Source of the DNA: Stenotrophomonas rhizophila
Lineage (GTDB): Bacteria; Pseudomonadota; Gammaproteobacteria; Xanthomonadales; Xanthomonadaceae
Length of the DNA stretch: 64,000 nucleotides
Reading direction: 5' to 3'
Assembly (NCBI RefSeq): GCF_001704155.1
Contig: NZ_CP016294.1
Span: 3,097,501 to 3,161,500 of the forward strand
The translations under genes were made by a program, and so were the position numbers. This document shows, one piece after another, positions 27,610-36,948 of the stretch. The notes beneath the pieces were generated by a model. That model worked only from the letters and a program-made list of their open reading frames with translations, was not told the origin of the DNA and made no database searches. The first letter of the stretch is position 1. Each line of letters begins with the position of its first letter.

Positions 27610-28071
27610 ATGAAGATCCTGCACGCCTTGATATTCCTTGGCCTTTCACTGACGGCCGGCACCGCCACGGCGCAATCGGCGGCCAAATGCCCGGCACTGC
27701 CCGAATCCAGCGGCCTGCAGTGGCAGGAACAGTCTGCGGCCACCTACGTGCTCTGCAAGGCCACTGCGGCAGACGGGCGCGAGGTGATGACCATGATGCT
27801 CACCGGGCGCGACCCGGAAATTCCGCTGGCCCGCCCGCTGCGCCAGGAAAAGGGCAACTTCGCCGGTGAGTCGCTGTACTGGTACCAGCCTGACCTGGGC
27901 GGACAGCAGCCGCCGGGGTATGCCACCCGCCGTATGACCGTGGTCAAGTTCGACAAGAACCGCTACGCGCAGATTTCGCTGTATCCCAGCGACGCCAGCG
28001 AACTGCGCACGCTGCAGACGTTGTCGCAGGGCATGAACCTCAATCCGTCGGCGGTCGCCGCCGAGCGGTGA
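27610..28071 (+). CDS. Secreted protein of unknown function
   Basis: A 153-residue product with a clear signal peptide (MKILHALIFLGLSLTAGTATAQ, cleavage after about residue 22). Two cysteines (CPALPESSG and YVLCKATA) may form a disulfide in the periplasm. I do not recognise the family. The ATG is preceded by GGGGAA. Upstream lies a region with a possible promoter (TTGAAG, 17 bases, TAAGGT near 27443-27471). Downstream a palindromic repeat follows the stop codon. Confidence 0.75.
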   Translation: MKILHALIFLGLSLTAGTATAQSAAKCPALPESSGLQWQEQSAATYVLCKATAADGREVMTMMLTGRDPEIPLARPLRQEKGNFAGESLYWYQPDLGGQQPPGYATRRMTVVKFDKNRYAQISLYPSDASELRTLQTLSQGMNLNPSAVAAER

Positions 28072-28077
28072 CACCCG

Positions 28078-28138
28078 GTAGCGCCGGCCGTTGGCCGGCA
28101 CGCGGGTGGCCAGCGCCGGCCAACGGCCGGCGCTGCCT
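28078..28138. repeat. Paired inverted GTAG (SMAG-like) palindromes
   Basis: A GTAG-headed stem (GCCGGCCGTTGGCCGGC) followed after about 13 bases by its reverse complement (GCCGGCCAACGGCCGGC). The two units can each form a hairpin, or the whole can form one long stem. It lies between the convergent secreted-protein and pirin genes, a typical site for such repeats, and may also serve as a transcript end. Confidence 0.8.
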
Positions 28139-28142
28139 TGTT

Positions 28143-28994
28143 TCAGAAGCGGCCTTCCTGGAAATCCACGAAGGCCTGCATCAGTTCCTGCCTGGTGTTC
28201 ATCACAAACGGGCCATGACGCATCACCGGCTCCCGCAACGGCCGGCCGGCGACCAGGATCAATCGCGCTCCACCGGCGCCCGCGCGCAGCTGCAGCAGTT
28301 CGCCGCCACCGAGCACCGCCATTTCCTGCCGGTCGACCGGACGCGCGTCATCGCCGTCGCCAATCGTCAGCCCGCCTTCGAACACATAGGCGAACGCGTT
28401 ATGTCCTTCCGGCAGCACGTAATCCCAGGCCGTGCCTGCGTCCAGCTGCACGTCCAGGTACAGCGGATCGGTGGCCGGCTGCACGATCGGGCCGACCGTG
28501 TCGCCCACCTGCCCCGCGATCACCTTGACCTGCACGCCCGGCGCCGGCTGGGCCAGCGGGATGCGGTCCGGCGCGAACTCCTGGTACTTGGGATCGGTCA
28601 TCTTGTCGCGCGCCGGCAGGTTCACCCACAACTGGAAGCCGCGCATCTGCCCCGATTCCTGCTCGGGCATTTCGGAATGCACCAGGCCGCGGCCGGCGGT
28701 CATCCACTGCACGCTGCCCGGGGTGAGCAGGCCTTCGTTGCCGTGGTTGTCCTTGTGCCGCATGCGCCCGTCGAGCATATAGGTCACGGTCTCGAAGCCG
28801 CGATGCGGGTGGCTGGGGAAGCCGGCGATGTAGTCCTCGGCGCGATCGGTGCCGAATTCATCCAGCAGCAGGAACGGGTCCAGGTCCGGCAGCGAGGGAC
28901 CACCGATGACCCGGGTCAGGCGCACGCCGGCCCCGTCGGAGGTGGCCATGCCACGGATGGTGCGCTGCACGCGCACCGGGGTTGGGCTGCTCAT
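28143..28994 (-). CDS. Pirin-family bicupin protein (second copy)
   Basis: Pirin of 283 residues with the canonical metal site HPHRGFETVTYMLDG and QWMTAGRGLVHSEMPE in the N-terminal cupin, and the family C-terminal cupin with LILVAGRPLREPV. It is closer to the YhhW/YhaK type than the pirin at 25.7 kb and shares little sequence with it, so the two are not a recent duplication. Some relatives act as quercetin dioxygenases. No flavonoid genes lie nearby. Confidence 0.9.
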   Translation of the reverse strand: MSSPTPVRVQRTIRGMATSDGAGVRLTRVIGGPSLPDLDPFLLLDEFGTDRAEDYIAGFPSHPHRGFETVTYMLDGRMRHKDNHGNEGLLTPGSVQWMTAGRGLVHSEMPEQESGQMRGFQLWVNLPARDKMTDPKYQEFAPDRIPLAQPAPGVQVKVIAGQVGDTVGPIVQPATDPLYLDVQLDAGTAWDYVLPEGHNAFAYVFEGGLTIGDGDDARPVDRQEMAVLGGGELLQLRAGAGGARLILVAGRPLREPVMRHGPFVMNTRQELMQAFVDFQEGRF

Positions 28995-29107
28995 GTTGAC
29001 TCCGGCGAAAGGAAGATGGATACAAGATGGGCGCAGCCCCCGGAGGCGCCAACCGTCATGCCCGCAACCGATTGTTCCAAGCGTGGTGTTCTGTACCCGT
29101 GTACGAC

Positions 29108-29128
29108 CAAAGTACTAGCGGCAAGCCT
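29108..29128 (+). promoter_or_regulatory. Possible regulator-binding box upstream of cstA
   Basis: The stretch TACGACCAAAGTACTA (about 29102-29117) with flanking GTAC units stands out in an otherwise GC-rich leader 80-95 bases before cstA. It looks like an operator for a response regulator or catabolite regulator, but the cognate protein is not identified here. Confidence 0.3.
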
Positions 29129-29197
29129 CCGCAGGCGCATTGACCCGGTCACTGCCAGGGCGGACCCTTACGGAGTTCTTCAGGGAGACGCAATCTC

Positions 29198-31279
29198 ATG
29201 AAAGGTTTTTCCAAGCTGGGTTGGGCGGCGCTCGCGCTGCTCGGCGCATTCTGTCTTGGCACCGTCGCATTGCGGCGGGGCGAACACATCAACGCGCTGT
29301 GGATCGTGGTCGCCGCAGTCTCCATCTATCTCATTGCCTATCGCTTCTACAGCCTGTTCATTGCCGACAAGGTGATGCAGCTCGATCCCACCCGGGCCAC
29401 GCCCGCGGTGATCAACAACGATGGCCTGGATTACGTGCCCACCAACAAGCACGTGCTGTTCGGCCACCACTTCGCGGCCATCGCCGGCGCGGGGCCACTG
29501 GTGGGCCCGGTGCTGGCGGCGCAGATGGGCTACCTGCCCGGCCTGCTGTGGCTGGTGGTGGGCGTGGTGCTGGCCGGCGCGGTGCAGGACTTCATGATCC
29601 TGTTCATTTCCAGCCGCCGCAACGGGCGTTCACTGGGTGACCTGGTGCGCGAGGAAATGGGCCAGGTGCCTGGCACCATCGCGTTGTTCGGCGCGTTCCT
29701 GATCATGATCATCATCCTGGCGGTGCTGGCGATGGTCGTGGTGAAGGCACTGGCGGAAAGCCCGTGGGGCATGTTCACGGTGATTGCGACGATGCCCATC
29801 GCGATCCTGATGGGCATCTACATGCGCTACATCCGCCCTGGCAAGATCGGCGAGATTTCGGTGGTGGGGTTGATCCTGCTGCTGCTGGCGATCTGGTACG
29901 GCGGCAAGGTGGCGGCGGACCCGGTCTGGGGCCCGGCCTTCACCTTCACCGGGATCCAGATCACCTGGATGCTGATCGGTTACGGCTTCGTGGCTTCGGT
30001 GCTGCCGGTGTGGCTGCTGCTGGCCCCGCGCGATTACCTGTCGACGTTCCTGAAGATCGGCACGATCGTGGCGCTGGCCATCGGCATCCTGATCGTGATG
30101 CCGGAGCTGAAGATGCCGGCGCTGACGCAGTTCGCGGCCAGCGGCGATGGTCCGGTGTGGAAGGGCGGGATGTTCCCGTTCCTGTTCATCACCATTGCGT
30201 GCGGTGCGGTGTCGGGCTTCCATGCGCTGATCGCGTCGGGCACGACGCCGAAGCTGCTGGCCAATGAGCGCCACATGCGCTACATCGGTTACGGCGGCAT
30301 GCTGATGGAATCGTTCGTGGCGGTGATGGCGCTGGTGGCGGCATCGATCATCGATCCGGGCATCTACTTCGCGATGAACAGCCCGGCGGCGGTGATCGGT
30401 GCCGATGCGGTCTCGGCGGCACACTACATCACCACGACGTGGGGCTTCACCATCACGCCGGAGCAGCTGGAGGCGACGGCGGCGGCGATTGGCGAGCCGA
30501 CGATCCTGCACCGTGCGGGTGGCGCGCCGACGCTGGCGGTGGGTATCGCGCAGATCCTGCACCAGGCGATCCCGAGTGGCAGCAACGCGATGATGGCGTT
30601 CTGGTACCACTTCGCGATCCTGTTCGAGGCACTGTTCATCCTGACGGCGGTGGATGCGGGTACGCGTGCGGGCCGATTCATGCTGCAGGACCTGCTGGGC
30701 AACTTCATCCCGGCGCTGAAGAAGACCGAGTCGTGGACGGCGAACATCATCGCGACGGCGGGCTGCGTGGCGCTGTGGGGCTACCTGCTGTACACGGGCG
30801 TGGTGGATCCGTTCGGTGGCATCCAGACGTTGTGGCCGCTGTTCGGCATCTCGAACCAGATGCTGGCGGGTATCGCGCTGATGCTGGGTACGGTGGTGCT
30901 GTTCAAGATGAAGCGTGACCGCTATGCGTGGGTGACGGCGGTGCCGGCGGTATGGCTGCTGATCTGCACGACGTATGCGGGGCTGATCAAGATCTTCGAC
31001 AGCAATCCGGCGCAGGGCTTCCTGGCGCAGGCGCACAAGTTCCAGGATGCGATTGCGAGCGGGACGATCACGGCACCGGCCAAGACGGTGGGGCAGATGC
31101 AGCAGATCGTGGTGAACGCGTACGTGAACACGGGTCTGACGGTGCTGTTCCTGTTCGTGGTGTTCGCGATCCTGGCCTATGCGATCAAGACGATCGTGGT
31201 GGCACGCCGTACGCCGCAGCGCACGGACCGTGAGACGGAATACGTGGCGCTGCAGCCGCACCAGATGGCGGACCTGTGA
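29198..31279 (+). CDS. cstA: CstA-family peptide/pyruvate transporter
   Basis: Multi-span inner-membrane protein of 693 residues related to E. coli CstA (carbon-starvation induced) and BtsT (pyruvate/H+ symporter). The N-terminal CstA signature is seen in [37 protein letters not shown] and the family C-terminal domain follows. The length matches family norms. The ATG has AGGGAGA upstream. The downstream ybdD gene overlaps its stop codon by one base. A near-palindromic box lies about 80 bases upstream. Confidence 0.92.
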   Translation: MKGFSKLGWAALALLGAFCLGTVALRRGEHINALWIVVAAVSIYLIAYRFYSLFIADKVMQLDPTRATPAVINNDGLDYVPTNKHVLFGHHFAAIAGAGPLVGPVLAAQMGYLPGLLWLVVGVVLAGAVQDFMILFISSRRNGRSLGDLVREEMGQVPGTIALFGAFLIMIIILAVLAMVVVKALAESPWGMFTVIATMPIAILMGIYMRYIRPGKIGEISVVGLILLLLAIWYGGKVAADPVWGPAFTFTGIQITWMLIGYGFVASVLPVWLLLAPRDYLSTFLKIGTIVALAIGILIVMPELKMPALTQFAASGDGPVWKGGMFPFLFITIACGAVSGFHALIASGTTPKLLANERHMRYIGYGGMLMESFVAVMALVAASIIDPGIYFAMNSPAAVIGADAVSAAHYITTTWGFTITPEQLEATAAAIGEPTILHRAGGAPTLAVGIAQILHQAIPSGSNAMMAFWYHFAILFEALFILTAVDAGTRAGRFMLQDLLGNFIPALKKTESWTANIIATAGCVALWGYLLYTGVVDPFGGIQTLWPLFGISNQMLAGIALMLGTVVLFKMKRDRYAWVTAVPAVWLLICTTYAGLIKIFDSNPAQGFLAQAHKFQDAIASGTITAPAKTVGQMQQIVVNAYVNTGLTVLFLFVVFAILAYAIKTIVVARRTPQRTDRETEYVALQPHQMADL

Positions 31280-31503
31280 TGAGCACGGGTCTGGTTCCGG
31301 TCGGGCAGTACCAGGCGCACCGCCGCATCTGGCGGCGCCTGGTGCAGACGGCACGTCTGTGCTGCGGGATTCCCGATTACGACAACTACGTGCGGCACGT
31401 GCTGGAGAAGCATCCGGACCGCACGCCGATGGACTACAAGACGTTCTTCCGCGAGCGCCAGGAAGCGCGTTACGGCGGCCGTAATGGGGGTCGCTGCTGT
31501 TGA
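31279..31503 (+). CDS. YbdD/YjiX small CstA-associated protein
   Basis: A 74-residue protein typical of genes following cstA or btsT. It carries the family core [20 protein letters not shown] and ends in an Arg/Gly/Cys-rich tail. In E. coli the homologue supports the transporter's activity. The start ATG overlaps the cstA stop (TGATG). A GTG one codon earlier is also possible. A terminator follows 26 bases after the stop. Confidence 0.9.
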   Translation: MSTGLVPVGQYQAHRRIWRRLVQTARLCCGIPDYDNYVRHVLEKHPDRTPMDYKTFFRERQEARYGGRNGGRCC

Positions 31504-31526
31504 TTTAATTGGTGGTGGATTCAAAA

Positions 31527-31562
31527 CCGAAAAGGCGGCGCATCTGCGCCGCCTTTTCTTTG
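31527..31562 (+). terminator. Terminator of the cstA-ybdD operon
   Basis: Stem AAAAGGCGGCGCA / TGCGCCGCCTTTT with a short loop and a T-run on the right side. Confidence 0.85.
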
Positions 31563-31606
31563 GCTCTTCATTTCCATCGGCTATGGCGGGACGGAACGAA
31601 AACGCG

Positions 31607-31632
31607 GTAGCGCCGGCCGTTGGCCGGCCCTC
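31607..31632. repeat. Single GTAG (SMAG-like) palindrome
   Basis: GTAG followed by GCCGGCCGTTGGCCGGC, the same unit as at 28078, here unpaired, between the convergent ybdD and DUF819 genes. Confidence 0.75.
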
Positions 31633-31650
31633 ACCATGCTGATGGTGTCG

Positions 31651-32901
31651 TTACGCTCCGGCCATCCATTTAAGGATCAAGCCGGTTACGTATGCCAGAC
31701 CGGTTCCCGTGGCGTACCCGACTGTTCCCAGGAGCACTCCCACCGGCGCCAGGCTGGGATGGAATGCTGCCGCCACCACCGGCGCCGATGCCGCCGCGCC
31801 GATGTTGCCCATCGAGCCGATGCCGAAGAAGAACAGGGGCGCTTTGACCAGCTTGGCGACGGTCCACAGGACGAGGATGTGGGTGAGCATCCAGATCACG
31901 CCGAGCAGGAACAGCCACGGGCGATCCAGCAGGGACAGCAGGTCCATCTGCATGCCGATGCAGGCGATCAGGAAGTACAGGAACACGGTGCCCAGGCGGG
32001 ATGCGCCGGCCGATTCGAGCCGGCGTGCGCGGGTGAAGCTCAGGCCGAGGCCGAGCAACGTGGAGAGCAGGACCACCCAGACGAAGGCGCTGTCGAGGCT
32101 GAACTGGCTGGCCCAGCTGATGTGGGCTTTGAACCAGGCGCTCAGGGGGGCGGCGATGGCGTGGGCCAGGCCGACGCCGCCGAGGGCGACGCCGACGATC
32201 AGCATGAGGTCGGTGAGGCTGGGAATGCGGGCATTCTGGGCCTCATAGGCACTGATGCGCGCTTTCATTTCGTCGATGGCGCGGGTGTCGGCGCCGTTGC
32301 GGGCGTCGATCTGGGTGGCGCGGTTGGCCAGGAACAGCAGGACGGCCATCCACAGGCTGGCGCAGGCGACGTCGACGACGGCGAACTGGCCGAAGGTGGT
32401 GGCGTCGGTACCGAATACTTCGCGCATGGCGACCATGTTGGCGCCGCCACCGATCCAGCTGCCGGCCAGTGCGGCCATGCCGGCCCAGGTGTCGCCGGCG
32501 ACGGTTTCCGGGTGGATCCAGGACATCAGCTGGAACGACACCACGGCGCCTAGCATGATGCCGAAGGTGCCGGCGCAGAACACGATGAGCAGCTTGGGGC
32601 CGAGCTTGAGGATGCCCTTGAGGTCGATGGAAAGGGTGAGCAGCACCAGGGCGGCGGGCAGCAGCACGTCGCGGGCGATGGGGTTGTAGAGGGCGGTGTC
32701 GTGGCCGTCGATGAGGCCAGCGGTGTTGTAGATGGCCGGGATGAAGTAGCACAGCAGCAGGGCGGGCACCCAGGCGAAGATTTTCTTCAGCAGGGGGGTC
32801 GGGCCGCTGGCGGCCCAGAAAATCAGGGCCAGGGTGGCGGCGATCAGGCCAAGGCCAACGATGTCGTTGGTGATGAGGGCAGTACTGGGTTCGGTCGGCA
32901 T
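31651..32901 (-). CDS. DUF819 (YjcL-like) multi-span membrane protein
   Basis: Predicted inner-membrane transporter-like protein of 416 residues with about ten hydrophobic helices. The family stretch AGSWIGGGANMVAMREVFG lies in the middle and a second glycine-rich re-entrant element (GIGSMGNIGAAASAPVVAA) lies near the end, a pseudo-symmetric arrangement typical of this family. Substrate is unknown. The ATG at 32899-32901 has GAGG eight bases upstream. An extension to 33108 is not supported because a terminator hairpin lies within it. Confidence 0.85.
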   Translation of the reverse strand: MPTEPSTALITNDIVGLGLIAATLALIFWAASGPTPLLKKIFAWVPALLLCYFIPAIYNTAGLIDGHDTALYNPIARDVLLPAALVLLTLSIDLKGILKLGPKLLIVFCAGTFGIMLGAVVSFQLMSWIHPETVAGDTWAGMAALAGSWIGGGANMVAMREVFGTDATTFGQFAVVDVACASLWMAVLLFLANRATQIDARNGADTRAIDEMKARISAYEAQNARIPSLTDLMLIVGVALGGVGLAHAIAAPLSAWFKAHISWASQFSLDSAFVWVVLLSTLLGLGLSFTRARRLESAGASRLGTVFLYFLIACIGMQMDLLSLLDRPWLFLLGVIWMLTHILVLWTVAKLVKAPLFFFGIGSMGNIGAAASAPVVAAAFHPSLAPVGVLLGTVGYATGTGLAYVTGLILKWMAGA

Positions 32902-32925
32902 GCGATCCTCTGTCGATCGAAAGGG

Positions 32926-32960
32926 CAAAAAAAAGCGCCGCATGATGCGACGCCTTTTTG
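32926..32960. terminator. Bidirectional terminator downstream of the sensor-kinase gene
   Basis: Stem GCGCCGCAT / ATGCGACGC with one mismatch, flanked by an A-run on the left and a T-run on the right, so it can act on either strand. It lies between the kinase stop and the DUF819 start. Confidence 0.7.
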
Positions 32961-33014
32961 AGCTTAACACTCTCTTCACCACATGCCACGTTGCGCTGCC
33001 GCGCACTGCCACGC

Positions 33015-34304
33015 CTACCCTGGCAGCGATGCGCTCAGGTCGAGGATGACGCGGGTACCGCGCGGTTCGCTCTGTTCGATGGTGAGTGCCCAGCCGAGGT
33101 GTTCGCACAGGCGGGCGATCAGTTCGAGGCCGATGCCGCTCTGTCCGTTGCGATCACCGCGGGCCATGCGCGCGTAGACCGCGGCAATTTCTTCAGGGCT
33201 CATGCCTTCGCCGGGATCCTGCAGGGTGACCACGGCACGGTCGGATACGTTGATGGTGATGGTGCCGCGGCCACTGTTTTCGATGGCGTTGCGCAGCAGG
33301 TTGCCGATCGCGGCCTGGACCACGCCGAGCGGCGCGATGATGTCCACGTTGGCCAGGCCCTGCACGGCGATCTGCAGGTCCTTGTCGCCCATCAGGTGGC
33401 GATGGTCTTCGATGATGTCCGGCACCAGCTGGTCCAGCGGGATGCGTTCCTTCAACGCGGCCAGGCGCGCCGGTTCGCGCGCGAGCACCAGCAGCAGCTG
33501 GATGAGCTGCTCCACGCCCTGGGCGGTGCGGTGCACGCGCTGCATCTGCTGGCGCGCACGGTCGGGCAGCGCGGGCTGCTCCAGCGCCAGTTCGGCGGCG
33601 CCGGTGATCACCGCGATGGGGGTGCGCAGTTCGTGGCTGGCGGTGCTGATGAACACCCGTTCGCGCTCGACGAACTGTTCGTTGCGGGCCAGGTAGTCGT
33701 TGAGTGCGGCGGCGATGACGTACAGCTCGGAACTGCCGCGCGGGTCGACTTCGACGCGCTGGCCAGGCACGCCGGGCTTGAGGCCGTCGATATGCCGGGC
33801 CAGCGAGCGCAGCGGGCTGACCAGGCGACTGACACCGAACGAGGCCATCACCACCGTCACTACGATCATCACCACGCTGGCCAGCATCACCCAGCGGGTG
33901 GCGAATTCTTCCAGGTCGTGGAAGTCGTTGATGTCCAGCACCAGTGCAAGCCGCCCCTGCCCGGCGGTGTCGCGCACCATCACCGCGCTGGCGCGGCCGG
34001 CGATTTCCACGCCGTCGTGCAGGCCCGGATGCAGGGTGCGCAGGATCGGCGGAACACCGGGACTGTCATCGACGGTGAACAGGCGCAACGTGTCCGAGTC
34101 CTGCCAGCGGTAATGCGGTTCGTGTTCGATGTGGCTGACGATGCTGTCCAGTTCGGAGTTCAATAGTGCGCGCCACGCCGAATGCTCGGCATGCTCGTGC
34201 ACGTAGTTGCCCACGCTGAACACCGCCAGGGAGATCAACGCCAGGTAGCCCAGTAGCCACCAGACCAGCCGCCGGTGCAGCGGCGCGGGCTTACGCAGTT
34301 TCAT
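33015..34304 (-). CDS. Membrane sensor histidine kinase (envelope two-component system)
   Basis: Sensor kinase of 429 residues. Membrane helices at about 12-32 and 139-159 enclose a periplasmic sensor rich in His and acidic residues (HEHAEH at 36-41; DFHDLEEF at 127-134), which could bind a metal or cationic ligand. A HAMP segment leads to the H-box FISTASHELRTP (H224), the N-box LLRNAIENS and the G-box region QDPGEGMSPEE and GIGLELI. It overlaps the response-regulator gene by 14 bases. Linked genes on the other strand modify lipid A or related lipids, suggesting a ColRS- or PmrAB-like role. Confidence 0.88.
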   Translation of the reverse strand: MKLRKPAPLHRRLVWWLLGYLALISLAVFSVGNYVHEHAEHSAWRALLNSELDSIVSHIEHEPHYRWQDSDTLRLFTVDDSPGVPPILRTLHPGLHDGVEIAGRASAVMVRDTAGQGRLALVLDINDFHDLEEFATRWVMLASVVMIVVTVVMASFGVSRLVSPLRSLARHIDGLKPGVPGQRVEVDPRGSSELYVIAAALNDYLARNEQFVERERVFISTASHELRTPIAVITGAAELALEQPALPDRARQQMQRVHRTAQGVEQLIQLLLVLAREPARLAALKERIPLDQLVPDIIEDHRHLMGDKDLQIAVQGLANVDIIAPLGVVQAAIGNLLRNAIENSGRGTITINVSDRAVVTLQDPGEGMSPEEIAAVYARMARGDRNGQSGIGLELIARLCEHLGWALTIEQSEPRGTRVILDLSASLPG

Positions 34305-34992
34305 CGTGGCCTTCGGTGGCCGGCGCACCCAGGCGATACCCCACGCGCGGCAGGGTATGGATGAGCTTGTGCTGGAACGGACCGTCCACGCTGCGGCGCA
34401 GTTCGTAGATGTGGGAACGCAGCAGGTCGCCGTCGGGCAGCTCATCGCCCCACAGCGCGAACTCCAGCTGCTGGCGGGTGACCGCCGCCGGGCTGGCGCG
34501 CATCAGCACTTCAAGCAGCTTGCGGCAGGCCGGGTACAGGTGCAGGGCCTGGCCGTCGCGCTGCGCTTCCAGCGTGGCCAGGTCCAGGGTGAGATCGGCT
34601 ACTTCCAGCACCTTGCGCGGGTTGCGCCCCTGCGCGCGCACGCGCAGCGCTTCCAGCCGGACTTCCAGTTCCGGCAGGGCGAACGGCTTGGTCAGGTAGT
34701 CGTCGGCGCCGGCGCGGAAGCCGGCGATCTTGTCGGGCAGTTCGTCGCGCGCGGTGAGCATGATCACCGGCACTTCCGAGCCGTGCTCGACGCGCAGGCG
34801 GCGCAGCACGTCGGGGCCTTCCATGCGCGGCAGCATCCAGTCCAGGATCAGCGCGTCGTAGTTCTGGGTGGCGGCCAGGTGCAGGCCGGTGACGCCATCG
34901 GGGGCGACGTCGAGGACATGGCCACGCGCTTCGAAATACTCGAACAGGTTGGCGACCAGTTGGCGGTTGTCTTCGATGACCAGGAGCCGCAT
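34291..34992 (-). CDS. OmpR-family response regulator
   Basis: Transcription factor of 233 residues. The receiver has acidic E7 D8, phosphoacceptor D51 in LILDWMLPRMEG and K102 in YLTKPFALPELE. The C-terminal winged helix contains LLRSHIYELRRSVDGP and the end TLPRVGYRLG. The start MRLLVIEDNRQ places the first strand at the N-terminus as in relatives. An in-frame ATG at 35022 would add ten residues. The sequence recalls ColR, but I do not assign that name firmly. Confidence 0.88.
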   Translation of the reverse strand: MRLLVIEDNRQLVANLFEYFEARGHVLDVAPDGVTGLHLAATQNYDALILDWMLPRMEGPDVLRRLRVEHGSEVPVIMLTARDELPDKIAGFRAGADDYLTKPFALPELEVRLEALRVRAQGRNPRKVLEVADLTLDLATLEAQRDGQALHLYPACRKLLEVLMRASPAAVTRQQLEFALWGDELPDGDLLRSHIYELRRSVDGPFQHKLIHTLPRVGYRLGAPATEGHDETA

Positions 34993-35127
34993 GCGTCGGG
35001 AACTCGGGGGTGATGGCCGCATGGTAGCCCCGGGAATGTCGGAATCCAGTCGCAATTGCCCCGATTCGACGCTTTTCTTACATTGCTTCGGCGAAAGTGC
35101 CTGCTCTTCCGGGAACCCCATGCCCCC

Positions 35128-36840
35128 TTGCCGACACTACTGACGCGCCATCGGTGGCAACTGCTCACCTGCCTTGCCCTGTTGCTGGCCCTTGCGGCGG
35201 GAATCGGCCTGCGCGCTCCTACGCCACCGGATGAGCCGCGCTTCGTGCTGGCCGCCCGGGCCATGGTCGAGACCGGCCAATGGCTGCTGCCGCACCGGGG
35301 CAGCGAACTCTACGCCGAAAAACCGCCGCTGTTCATGTGGATGCAGGCGGCCACCTACCAGCTGATCGGCCACTGGAACCTGGCCTTCCTGCTGCCCTCG
35401 CTGCTGGCCGGGCTGGCCACGCTGTGGTTGAGCTGGGACCTGGCCCGGCGCCTGTGGAACCGGCGCGTCGCGTGGTGGGCGATGTTGTCGCTGGCCAGCT
35501 GCCTGCAGTTCGGGCTGATGGCCAAGCGCGCGCAGATCGACATGGTGCTGGTCACGCTCACCACCCTGTCGTTGTGGGCGCTGCTGCGTCACCTGCTGGA
35601 ACGGCCGAACACGCGCATGCTGTGGGTGGCCGGGTTCGCTGCGGGCCTCGGCACGGTCACCAAGGGCGTGGGCTTCCTGCCGCTGCTGGTGCTGCTGCCG
35701 TGGGCGCTGTGGCGCTGGCAGGGCCAGCTGCGGCCTGGCGCTGCCCTGCCCCGCGCGCGTTCAATGCTGTGGCTGATACCCGCATTCCTACTCGGCACCG
35801 CCGTGTGGCTGGGTCCACTTGGGATCGCGCTGCTCAATGACCCCGCGCCCGAGCTGCAGGGCTATGCCCGCGAACTCCTGTTCAAGCAGACCGGCACCCG
35901 CGATGCCAATGCCTGGCACCACGTGCAGCCGGCCTGGTACTACCTGCAGGTGATCGCCATCCTGTGGCTGCCCGGCAGCCTGCTGCTGCCCGCGCTGGCT
36001 CCGGCGTGGTGGAGGCGCCTGAAGCGCCTGGATGGACGCTACTGGCTCCTGCTCGGTTGGGCGCTGCTGGTGCTGGTGTTCTTCAGTGCCAGCCCCGGCA
36101 AGCGCGAGGTCTACATCTTCCCGATGCTGCCGGCGCTGTGCGTGGCCGCCGCCCCGCTGCTGCCCGGCCTGCTGCGCCGGCCTGGTCCGCGCTGGTTGCT
36201 GCTGGCCTACGTGCTGGTGCTGGGCGCGGCGGCTCTGGGGATCGGCGCGCAGTTGCTGGGCGACGGTGCCTGGGCGCATGCGCAGCTGGCCAAGCGCGGC
36301 ATGCCAGAAACCCTGCTGCCGGTACTCGGGGCGTGGCTGCTTGGCTTCGGCATTGTGGTGCTGCTGCTGGCCGCCTGGCTTCGCCAGCGGCGTGCCGGCA
36401 TGCTTGCTGTGTTGACTGCGGTGCTGTTGTGGAACCTGCACGGCTGGGGCCTGATGCCTGCATTGGGTCCGTACAGTTCTTCGTCGGCATTGATGCAGCA
36501 GGTCGGCGAGCGGATGGGCCCGTCGGCCGAGCTGGGCGCGCTGGCCTGGCGCGAGCAGAACCTGCTGCAGGCCGACCGGCCGGTGACCGACTTCGGGTTC
36601 AAGCGCCCCTGGGACGAACAGTGGCATGACGCGGGCCCGTGGCTGGCGCAGGCGCCGCACGAGCGCTGGCTGCTGGTGCTGGAGCAGGCGATCAGTCCCT
36701 GCGTGGATCGCGCGCAGGCGGTGATGGTCGGCAGTGCCAACCGCAACCGCTGGTGGCTGGTACCCGGCACGGCATGGAATGCAGCCTGCCACGCGGAACT
36801 GTCCAAGGATGCAGCCGCCGGCGTGGACGACGGTGACTGA
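35128..36840 (+). CDS. ArnT-like GT83/PMT-fold lipid glycosyltransferase
   Basis: Polytopic membrane glycosyltransferase of about 570 residues. Relatives use undecaprenyl-linked sugars and include ArnT, which adds aminoarabinose to lipid A. The catalytic-loop motif PDEPRF follows the first helix, and LYAEKPPLFMW, GTVTKGVGFL and FSASPGKREVYIFPMLPALC match the family. The start is uncertain: no in-frame ATG fits, so TTG at 35128 is used and TTG at 35056 is an alternative. An ATG at 35120 is out of frame by the length of a C5 tract. The gene is divergent from the two-component system. Confidence 0.85.
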   Translation: MPTLLTRHRWQLLTCLALLLALAAGIGLRAPTPPDEPRFVLAARAMVETGQWLLPHRGSELYAEKPPLFMWMQAATYQLIGHWNLAFLLPSLLAGLATLWLSWDLARRLWNRRVAWWAMLSLASCLQFGLMAKRAQIDMVLVTLTTLSLWALLRHLLERPNTRMLWVAGFAAGLGTVTKGVGFLPLLVLLPWALWRWQGQLRPGAALPRARSMLWLIPAFLLGTAVWLGPLGIALLNDPAPELQGYARELLFKQTGTRDANAWHHVQPAWYYLQVIAILWLPGSLLLPALAPAWWRRLKRLDGRYWLLLGWALLVLVFFSASPGKREVYIFPMLPALCVAAAPLLPGLLRRPGPRWLLLAYVLVLGAAALGIGAQLLGDGAWAHAQLAKRGMPETLLPVLGAWLLGFGIVVLLLAAWLRQRRAGMLAVLTAVLLWNLHGWGLMPALGPYSSSSALMQQVGERMGPSAELGALAWREQNLLQADRPVTDFGFKRPWDEQWHDAGPWLAQAPHERWLLVLEQAISPCVDRAQAVMVGSANRNRWWLVPGTAWNAACHAELSKDAAAGVDDGD

Positions 36841-36948
36841 ATCGCGGATGCACGGCGCGGCCGATTAACGCGCGGGGAACATCGCTCCGACCGGTCTCCG
36901 ACACGCCGCTGACGACCATGGCGCCGGTTTCCCCGCCGGCCCTGCCTG

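Noticed and set aside
29630..31354. 574-codon Arg/His-rich frame opposite cstA
   Set aside because: Composition typical of antisense frames in high-GC DNA; cstA is well supported.
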